A stretch of DNA of 64,000 nt from Zymoseptoria tritici IPO323 (taxonomy: Eukaryota > Ascomycota > Dothideomycetes > Mycosphaerellales > Mycosphaerellaceae). The stretch is from positions 62,001-126,000 of the forward strand of contig NC_018198.1 in the NCBI RefSeq assembly GCF_000219625.1. The letters are read 5' to 3'. The position numbers and the translations under genes were made by a program. Numbering within the stretch: the first letter of the stretch is position 1; every line of letters starts with the position of its first letter. The notes under the pieces are model-generated. The model made no database searches. It saw only the letters and a list, made by a program, of their open reading frames with translations, and was not told the DNA's origin. This document shows, piece after piece, positions 56,610 to 64,000 of this stretch.

Positions 56610-57590
56610 GGCGTCCTACAACATTATGCAATGCGAGCATCCGAATGCCAACAGAGTGTCTCGGTCGACTACTAAAGTGCAATCCTGCTACTCTGTCGGA
56701 TTCTGCGCTCGAGACAATCTCCACAATCATCCTTTCGATGAGCTTGATGGGCATCGGCAACATGCTGCGGGAGAGCGGGCGCCGGGGTGCTCCTCATCAT
56801 GGCATTTGATCCCTGCTGAAAAGCGCCGCGTAGTAGAAGTATGGCTGGCTACCACCAAGCATCCAATGTGGTCGTCGGCAATCCCTCCAAAGAGTCTGTG
56901 ACCATTTTGCCCCTTCGGGCAACGCCGTTGATCATGGTGTTGATTCATCCAAAGGGCTGTATGGCCGCCACTGTCAAGATAGATGATTGTAGTGTCATGA
57001 GCGATGAGTCGCTTTTTAGCAGGTTGTGCGACGGGGAGACAATGTGGACTCTGAATAAATGGCCCCTCTAGTGGCGATCTGATAGCTAGACGAAGAGTAG
57101 CGTCAGCCTTGGCCAGCTGAGCCTTTCTATCGACGTCGATATTGGCCTTGTCGTGTTCTGCATCCCGCTTCTTGTGGTCGGCCAGGTTTCGACCAGCCAA
57201 GTGGGATCGACCAGCCAAGTGGGATCAAGCTCGCCATTCTATCAAATTCCAGGCCAACACTGTAGTCTTGTCATCCTTCCACAACGTGCTTGTATCCCAT
57301 ATCCTGCATGTGGCGTGTACGAAGGGGTAGGATCGGATCGCTGTGAGCGCAAGTCGCAACTATCGCATTCTAGAGCTGGCGCCAACTAGTGCCGGTGTGC
57401 TTCAGGCGACAGGTGTCTCCGTCGATGAATTGGCCGCGACTCGAGAGAAACTGTAGTAGTGCATACTGGCAAGCGTATCTCGGAGAGTGGCACTGCCTCT
57501 CGGTCAGAGAAGGTGAGGACTGGTAGTGAAGGTGGCTGCTCTGGGTCGTTGCGCTGTTGTTGTTCTTCATTGCCGACAGGGACTTCAGGC
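56610..57590. other. No clear gene; right flank of the insertion
   Basis: A plus frame reads SKESVTILPLRATPLIMVLI and SDESLFSRLCDGETMWTLNK (to 57071), and a minus frame of 163 codons overlaps it; neither is recognised. A perfect 18-bp direct repeat CGACCAGCCAAGTGGGAT lies at about 57191-57227. Minus-strand phrases near 57430-57500 (FSDREAVPLSEI) may belong to the Helitron remnant. Confidence 0.35.
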
Positions 57591-57604
57591 TCTGTTATGG
57601 AGCT

Positions 57605-58261
57605 TCAACGGGGGGCGTCGAGACGGTTGGGGAGTGGCGGTGTCGCTGCTTCTGGGTTGGCATCGCGAAGAGCTTGGAGTTCTTGGTTTTCACGCAGTCG
57701 CTGGGCTTGAAACTCTCGAAGTCGGTCCGCCAGCTGGTCAATAGCACGATCTTCCGGTCCGGTGAAGGCGACAGCTGTGCGGTCATGGCCAAGATCCTCT
57801 CCATCTTGCTGATCGTGTTGCTCCACGACTGGACCTTCCGGAGCCGCTTACTGGACGTCGGCTAGGTCGTACGTCTCACCTTGCAACTAATCTTGAACAT
57901 CGACACCACTTCCATCAGCGTCCTTAGGGCTGTCACCTCCGGGTAGCTAGGACAATGCGCCCTCATCAATTACGATGTCAGCATAGCCTGGATGATTAGC
58001 CTTAAGCCAAGTAAGCCATCGACGAACAGCCCATCGACGAATCTTGAATTCCTTGGTGAACTGCTGCTGAGCGGGGGCATCACCGGCCGGACCCTCATTC
58101 AGTACAGGACGGAGCAACACAATGTCGAGGTTCTTTGGCTCCTGGTGTTCGGGTGGAGATCTTCGCCGGTACCAGTCTTTCTCGTTACCGATGCTGTATC
58201 GGTCATCATATCTTTCCCAGTCACTGACTTGCCAGCTCAGCTTGTCGGTTCCGCATGACAA
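57605..58261 (-). pseudogene. Helitron DUF6570-domain remnant
   Basis: One minus frame of 219 codons with three stops (TAG, TAG, TAA). It reads KNLDIVLLRP, FTKEFKIRRWAVRRWLTWLK, ANHPGYADIVIDEGALS then a stop, LPGGD; these match the DUF6570 domain found upstream of the Helitron-like N-terminal domain in fungal Helitrons (LDIxLLRP .. DFRVRR .. HHPGYxDIxID .. LPxDG). Next come the acidic QQDGEDLGHDR, AVAFTGPEDRAIDQLADRLR and a Glu/Gln helix. The replication (Rep) and helicase domains are not present, so it is a 5' part only. Gln would fit at least one stop. Confidence 0.75.
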
Positions 58262-59280
58262 ATGATTGCTCAGAGCTGGTATGGGGTTCGGTTGCTGTCA
58301 TCTTCGAATCTCTACCGGCATGTCTCTCGTCGTTACTGCATGTCGCTCGCGTACTTGACGCTCGCGCCGGATTCGGACGCTAGCATCTGATGGGCGTAGA
58401 CGGCTCTCTGAAGAGGCGCTTCTCGTGCTTGGCTCGATGATGGACGTTGGGCTCCTGTTATATCTTACGAGAGCGGCTTCCTCATTCTCCAGGTCTTGTT
58501 CGTCGCCGTCCTTGTCCCCTTTGCTTCATCGAATGTCTGTGCACAAAGCGTGGTCAATGTGTGCTTCTCCGCCATCCTCTTCGTCGAGCGAGGCTTTGTC
58601 GAACTGGATAAATACTCAGGCAATCGAACCTCCCGTCCAGGCATGCGAGACGGCCCATGGTATAGTGGATGCCATTCCCAGCTCCCACGTGCTGTTGCAT
58701 CGTGCGCCGGGCCGGATATATCAACTGGAGGCTGTATGAGTTCCATGCCGAGGTGAGGAAGTTTTCCGGGTTTCATTCGCTCAGCCTCATTGAAACGCTC
58801 AATGAGCCATGGTATGCCAACCGTGATTGGAACGCTGTCGGACGGATTCCCACTCTCGTCCTGGTCCATCGCTCCCTTCGCCAATTGCCATTCAGGCGAG
58901 ACCTTGATACAGTGTCCAAGCTCGCTCGCTGCGCTCGTTGCGCGTTCTGTGGGTGCCTCGCACTCCGGTCTCTTCAGCCTGGACGACAACATTGCCTTTC
59001 ACCTTCGCTGAAACTTGACCACCCATCCGGGACATTACCCAAGTGACTCTCGATCGGATCCATGGTGAGGCTATAAGGTACCTGAGAGAGAAGGACAGAC
59101 TTTCAGTACAAAATAATATACGCCTGTGCGGTCCAAAGCCAGCGACGCCTGACCTCAGTCCGACGCCAGATCGTGGGACATCGTATGATGGCGGAACATC
59201 ACTCGACCCACTTCAATAAGTGCATTTCTTTCCGGATCGCACCATCGATACTCCTCCACAGGCCACGGCCTATGATACTG
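58262..59280. other. No supported gene
   Basis: A 175-codon minus frame (58465-58992) starts with ATG but has no motif; it could be decayed 3' sequence of the GTPase gene to its right. Short overlapping frames otherwise. Confidence 0.3.
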
Positions 59281-59288
59281 CTCCGGCC

Positions 59289-60906
59289 TTACAGCCAGTC
59301 TCTACACAGCGTATCAAGATCACGCCGCATGGGACCACCGAGCATATTCCGCACCTGCTGGACGTTCCGCGCTAACACATTCATTCGCTTAAGCCGCTCT
59401 CCTCCTTCAAGCGCGGCCAGGAGCTGGTTTTCCACGAAGAAAAGATCCAATCGATCAAGAATTAACGGAAGGGTGACATCCAACAACGTCCGCATGCTAT
59501 TGATTCGTGATCTGTTTGGAAGAGATGCTATCAGTCTTCGTAGGTTGGGGATGTTCGTGGTCTCCACGGATACAGCCGGGGTTTCCTCTGGCCTGAACGC
59601 TTTCAGGTGAGCCGCATAGTCGAGATTGGATATCGAGAATATTGGCACTCTGTGGCACCCACGCAGTTCACGGCGAAGTAAGTGCTGTCCCGCCTGCTCG
59701 CCGAGCACATAGATTCGGTGCGCCTTCTCGGCATTGAATGCGTGTCGGGTGAGGATCTTAAGCTCCTCCCAACGCAAGTCGAGCTCTTCGAAACGCTGGA
59801 CCTCACTGAACGGATCGAGTTCCTCTCTCTCGATCTGCACCGCCGCCATTTCCTGTTCGAGGTCGGCCGACTTTTCTGCGAGGTTACTGGCCGTCTCTCG
59901 CTGAATGTCGGTGGCGCGACCCATGTCACTCTCATCAATCATTCCAATTTGGTCCCACTTCGTCAACGCAAGGATTGCCCGTTCGTCTCCGAGCGATCGC
60001 ACCTTGGCGACATCAACGGCCGACGTAGAACTGTCCGTGGCACACCGACAGTCCTCCACAATGATGCCATGCGTGATCCCGTCAAAACGATATGACGGCA
60101 GCAAGCTGAATTCATCGGATTGTGGGGCCTCCATGAAAGACACGCCAATGTCGATCAGAGGGTCGCTAAAATGAAAGCGGACGCCACCGACAAGTGTGGC
60201 CAAGGAAGAGATGATCTCGTACTCCATACAAGTGGTGTGTCTCTCGAGTTGGGAGCAAAGGTCTTCCGGATTCGATGCCGTGAATGTCAGACCCTCGTTC
60301 TCCCCACGACTTCCGCAATCGTCTCGTCCGACCACTGCATGAGTTCGCCGACTCCGTGCTCGTTGTCATTTGGCTTGGGTTTAGCGAACCAGCGATGGAT
60401 TGCATGGACACTGTTGCATTCAGGGACTTGCCTGAAAAGCGACAGCGGACTCCTCCATAATAGCCGATAGCGAATCCAAGAAAGACTCTAAACCGATCAT
60501 GTGGAGGATAGAAGAAGACATCGGCGAGAAACGGTTCGATCTGGTCCCGCTTCTGGCCACAGAATTCCTGGGTGACCATTGTGGTGCGCCGGCCTCCACA
60601 ACCAACTGAGGCGATCCTACCCAGTTGAAGGAGAGAGTTGATGGTAGTGCTGCTCCCAGATCCCACACTACCAATGACACCAACCACGACGCGCGCCGGG
60701 TCATGCAAAATGTCGTCGATGGCCTTGACGAGATCTTGGATGCTGTCGTCGTCCTTGAGCATCGCGAGTGGTTCCGTGAGGAGTTTGTGTATTCCGGGCA
60801 GTTCTCTTGTCAAAGTGCGCCACTCCGGGGTGTTGGAGCTCACATCAAAAGGAAGCTCTTGCCGCGGGTCGTACGCAGCAGTGCGCCTCATGTTCGCCAC
60901 TTCCAT
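59289..60906 (-). pseudogene. Dynamin-like (SLIP-GC-type) GTPase, damaged
   Basis: ATG at 60906. The first frame reads EWRTLTRELPGIHKLL, MLKDDDSIQDLVKAIDDIL and the G1 loop VGVIGSVGSGSSTTINSLL, where fungal relatives have GxxGxGKSSxINSLL: the P-loop Lys is Ser. Near 60440 the coherent frame shifts (AIHRWFAKPKPNDNEHG), and near 60310 shifts again to a 340-codon frame with PLIDIGVSFMEAPQSDE at the place of the G3 switch (DxPGxSD), then AILALTKWDQIG with an intact G4 TKxD, a long coiled coil, IFSISNLDYAAHLKAF and IPNLRRLIASLPNRSRINSM. Two frame changes, lost G1 Lys and lost G3 indicate a dead large GTPase. Relatives run 700-900 residues; this stops after about 530, so the C-terminus is missing too. 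Confidence 0.8.
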
Positions 60907-61608
60907 CTTGATCTATTCGATGTGTACGACGGTCTGGTCGAGTTCTGGGTGCGCGGGCGGGCTGAGGACGAGAGTAGTGTGGCGCTGTCCGAGCGCAGGT
61001 CGTATGGAACGGTTTGGTGTCTTGTTGGTGTCGATGCAGTGTCGGGAGTCGGGATGATGTGCGTCGATGAGGCCCAAGAGGTGAAGGTATGTGTGAATGC
61101 GCGCATAGGCAGTGGATAAGCGCAGGCGGTGGCTGAATGGCCCGCGTTTGTGAGTCTCAAGCTTTTGTATTCATCCGCAGTCTTGCGCTCACCAGCGTGG
61201 AAGCCCTGAGTAATGCGCGTGTTCCGATGGTGGTGGTGGTGTCCGATGTAGTGGTGAAGAGTGAAGCGCCGTTGAGCGGACTTGCCTGACTATCCCCGAC
61301 GGGTATTGTTACTGAGTGAGGAGACGTCTGCAATTACAGGACATGCAATATCGATGCGATCGGATCGGACGCTGACTGGAGGTGTAATATTGTCAAGACT
61401 GTGCTAACAGCCGCCCAACACATATCCACCCACCTGTCATATCTCCTTCCATCTATGCGAAACCCAGTGCGATGCCAATCGAAATCTTTTCATTCCTCCG
61501 GCTGATCGTGGGGCTCCGAGTAAGCGCGGTACCTTGCATTGATGGAGTTGCGGCGACTATACAAATGTCAGCAATTGCGGCGTACGACGAACTGAAATAG
61601 ATCCATAC
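60907..61608. other. Intergenic: two genes' flanks
   Basis: Holds the 5' flank of the GTPase and the 3' flank of the minus gene ending at 61609. No ORF with support, no repeat noticed. Confidence 0.4.
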
Positions 61609-62197
61609 CTAGACGGCTTTGCGAGGAGCCTGGTTGGTCTTGTCGTCGAAAGCTTTGCGGAGCGCTTTAGTGGTCTCATTGTCGAAGTCTTTAAGCTTAA
61701 AGATGTCCATCCTGTGTAGCTGTAAGATATGTCAATTTATGACTTGAAGCCTTCGGTTAGGATGAAACCATACCTCACGGCCAGGCCCATGGACACAGAA
61801 ATGGACCGGAATTTCGAGCGCGAGAAGGATCGAGCCGATGATGCGGAGGGTTGCGCTGTCGGGAGCCTCATCGGGCAAGCACATCCAGATGGGGCGTCTG
61901 CCGATTTGCTGTGCCGTCGTGAAAGCAATATGCGCAACGCTGTACTGTGCGCCTCCTTCCGTAGACGGATCGTAGGTGAGACACGCAGCGATAGGTACGG
62001 GGATGTCCTCCACGTCGTGTCCGCATTGGCTGAAGGATTCACCAGATGGGCCGATGAAAATGCGGCGGTGTCCAGACGGAACGATCTTGTCCCGAAGCTG
62101 AATGCTTGTCAGTACGCGAACAAGGAACCAAATGCTTCTGCAGGCTTACGAGCTGTGCTGGGGTGCCCGCGAGCCATGTACCCCACCGGTCATCCAT
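61609..62197 (-). CDS. Intact three-exon gene, 160-residue unknown protein
   Basis: Exon 1 62197-62150 (16 codons, ATG in context CACCAGCCATGGAT), intron 62149-62098 (52 nt, GTAAGC donor, CTGAC branch, TTCAG acceptor), exon 2 62097-61774 (108 codons), intron 61773-61720 (54 nt, GTATGG donor, TTACAG acceptor), exon 3 61719-61609 (36 codons and TAG). Both introns are phase 0 and each contains, or would cause, a stop or frame break if kept in part, so the structure is well supported. The protein starts MDDRWGTWLAG, has a folded core with IFIGPSGESFSQCGHDVEDI, PIAACLTYDPSTEGG, AHIAFTTAQQIGRRPIWMCL and a hydrophobic IIGSILLALEIPVHFCVHG, and ends with a charged tail (MDIFKLKDFDNETTKALRKA). No membrane signal. 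I do not recognise the family. Plus-strand frames here are shadows. Confidence 0.8.
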
Positions 62198-62199
62198 GG

Positions 62200-62825
62200 C
62201 TGGTGATGGAGATGGAATTGTTGTTAGTGTGGCGTGGATGTTGTTCAGAAAGAGACGTAAGGTAAGCGTGGACGATGAAGTGAACCTGAAAATTTGCAGT
62301 GACGAACCTGAACGCTACAAGAATGACGAGCCCAGACTCGACGGCAGGTGCCCTGCGATTGACTAAACCTCCATCCTACAACATGCAGCGGAAGACGTGA
62401 TCACGATGTTCTCTACACGTCCGGACCTTTGATATTGCACGCGATGTTGTCCCGCCATTGTCGACATCTTCCAGAACCCCATGTCACTTCTCTTTCGCGT
62501 GAGATCGTCATGCTCTTGGAACCTGAATCGACCCAGCAACCATCATGTCAAGCGATACACCTCCCCCCTCGTCTGAAGTGAGGACCAATGCAAGCCGGGA
62601 GCGATGAGCGGCGAAGGTCGTGTCCGATCGAAGCGAAGTTCCTGATGCGTGAAGAGACGAGCCGAGCGAGCGGCTTCTCAAGATCGATGACAGTAGCGGG
62701 CCAATTTCGTGGGATCGTGAGATTGTGTGAGAGAAAGAGGTGAGGTATGCGGATGTCAGACTCTATTTGAAGCCCGATGTTTGACATCACGCCATGACTC
62801 GCTTTGATGCCCTGGCGCTTCTTAG
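62200..62825. other. Upstream region of the 160-residue gene
   Basis: Promoter should lie here for the minus gene; the stretch ACACTAACAACAATTCC just before the ATG is typical C/A-rich fungal leader sequence. A 96-codon minus frame (62548-62838) starts with ATG but has no recognised motif. Nothing else seen. Confidence 0.4.
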
Positions 62826-62829
62826 AATG

Positions 62830-63120
62830 ACTCGCCATACCTCAAGCTTCCGTACGCGCAACCACACGAACAAGTGCTCCACCACACTTCCGCGCTCGAA
62901 CTCAAAAACGAACGCAGCTGCAAACTCGTGGACATCATCGCAGAAGACGAAGACCTACGCCGCTTACGCTTCGAGCTGCGTACCGTGGAATACAACAGTG
63001 ACGATTTTCCGCGAATTGCCAGTACAGGAAGAAGACTGCTCGGAAGACTCTAGGAGGCCGGTCACAGGATGTTGCTTGCGCACAGTCTGCTACGACGCCT
63101 CTGCAGCATAGAGGATTTGG
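62830..63120 (+). pseudogene. Helical fragment next to the kinesin remnant
   Basis: A plus frame (about 62875-63051) reads SALELKNERSCKLVDIIAED and DLRRLRFELRTVEYNSDDFP before a TAG, then EDLVWEREQEVRTLNA. Strong helix or coiled-coil character. Not recognised; position before the kinesin piece may mean nothing. Confidence 0.3.
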
Positions 63121-63264
63121 TATGGGAGAGGGAGCAAGAAGTTAGGACACTGAATGCTTAGAGTCACGCGTTACAATCCAAGTGCGGCGGATTTGGAAGC
63201 ATTCTTGACGGAGAAGTTGGCACTCACGAGAGAGTTGTTAGTGTTCATAACCGCAGTTATAGAA

Positions 63265-63459
63265 CTTCAAGGCACACCACAACTCGTTCATCAACACGAT
63301 GTGTACACTGCAATTAGAGAGAGGTTTCTCGACCACAACTTCGGTCGGTACCATACATGCATCTTCGCATACGGACAAACAGGAAGTGAAAAGCTATACA
63401 CTGTGATGGGCGCACTTGACGGAGAAGTTGGAATTGCAACTGTAGCGGTCTGCTGTTGA
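63265..63459 (+). pseudogene. Kinesin motor-domain fragment
   Basis: Plus frame reads DVYTAIRERFLDHNFGRYHT then CIFAYGQTGSEKLYTVMG (about 63295-63410). This is the P-loop region of kinesin motors (FLDHxFEGYxTCIFAYGQTGSGKSYxMMG, best like kinesin-3). The ATP-binding loop is damaged: GSGKS has become GSEKL. The N-terminal strand (VRVRP) and the switch motifs (NxxSSR, DLAGSE) are missing, so it is a small fragment of an about 340-residue domain. The 16-mer TTGACGGAGAAGTTGG occurs at about 63205 and 63416, on both sides, which may be a trace of the event that made it. Confidence 0.8.
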
Positions 63460-64000
63460 GATAGACGCTAGATGTGATGCGAAGCGCGCAATGGCCAAAT
63501 GTCGCACCTCATTGTAATGTACGTTACCAGGTTCGACTTCGCCTTCGTCGCTCTCAACTTCAGCTCAGACGGAATAGACTCACTAACACTACGAACACAG
63601 ACTCAACAGGGAATGAGCCACACGCTGATCTCTCGTCAAGCACCGCAATCTTACGACCCACTTCCGGATTTAACATTCTGCGATCCTACGAGCACATAAA
63701 TCCGCCTCGGTTTAGCTTGCTACCACCTCATCATGTCCGCCGAAAACAAAGGACGACTTAGCACCGAGCAGAGGGAAGGGAGAGGAGAAGGAGCAATTGT
63801 TGAAATGAGTATCTCTCGGGCTGGCGAGAGCCGATGCGCAGGCAGGCGGCGTTTTCGATGGCGTAGCTACTGGCGCCAGTCGAGAGGAGTGGAGACGATG
63901 AGGTGTGGTTGCAGGGCCGGTAGAGATGATACATTCGCGTAGGTGCGTAGGTGGTGGTGTGTATCGATTTGCAATCGTCGTGTCGAGGTCATGGCATTCA
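63460..64000. other. No supported gene
   Basis: Short plus-strand frames only, including an Arg/Gly-rich one (63733-63942) without motif. Confidence 0.4.

Noticed and set aside
61729..62265. Plus-strand frame of 178 codons
   Set aside because: Opposite strand of the well-supported three-exon gene.

Overview
This window looks like a repeat-rich, gene-poor block of a filamentous ascomycete (Pezizomycotina) genome, probably subtelomeric, accessory or pericentromeric. Evidence: two long tracts (about 2160-4522 and 49607-56484) have nearly lost CA and TG dinucleotides and are full of TA, the mark of repeat-induced point mutation (RIP). Introns that can be read are 51-65 nt with GTAAGC/GTACGT/GTATGG donors and, where visible, CTGAC-type branch sites. 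Protein pieces belong to families known from fungi. The exact species cannot be told from the sequence.

Layout. 0-11.5 kb: a 14-15 bp minisatellite, two arrays of a 54-bp hairpin-containing repeat (545-672 and 11326-11503), a RIP-saturated island of unknown class, and an old Ty1/copia Pol remnant on the minus strand near 7.1-7.5 kb. 11.5-21.3 kb: a 669-codon frame broken by one TAG, an acidic degenerate gene, and a well-preserved DUF7924-type protein gene (minus) whose start codon appears to be split by an intron. 24-30 kb: a Ser/Ala repeat gene remnant, an alpha-tubulin exon fragment with its intron, and a decayed MULE-like transposase. 32-45 kb: both strands carry decayed members of families I cannot name, including a divergent paralog pair (starts at 33823 minus and 36822 plus), a protein with 39-residue repeats, several minisatellites, and a Ty3/gypsy RT/RNase H remnant. 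46.2-48.3 kb: about 13 diverged units of a roughly 165-bp tandem array. 49487-56604: a complete but RIP-mutated Ty1/copia retrotransposon (minus strand) with 120-bp LTRs, a GCAAT target duplication, PPT, and a PBS matching the anticodon arm of initiator tRNA-Met; a 275-bp solo LTR of another element, with its own AATAG duplication, sits inside it. 57-64 kb: a Helitron remnant, a dynamin-like GTPase with a damaged P-loop, an intact three-exon gene for a 160-residue protein of unknown function, and a kinesin motor fragment.

No metabolic operon-like or pathway grouping is visible. The genes do not obviously work together; the shared theme is transposon invasion followed by C-to-T decay (internal stops at several loci are all TAG or TAA at positions where Gln would fit). 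Only two genes look clearly functional: the DUF7924 gene (19545-21227) and the 160-residue gene (61609-62197). No rRNA, tRNA, CRISPR or telomere repeat was seen.
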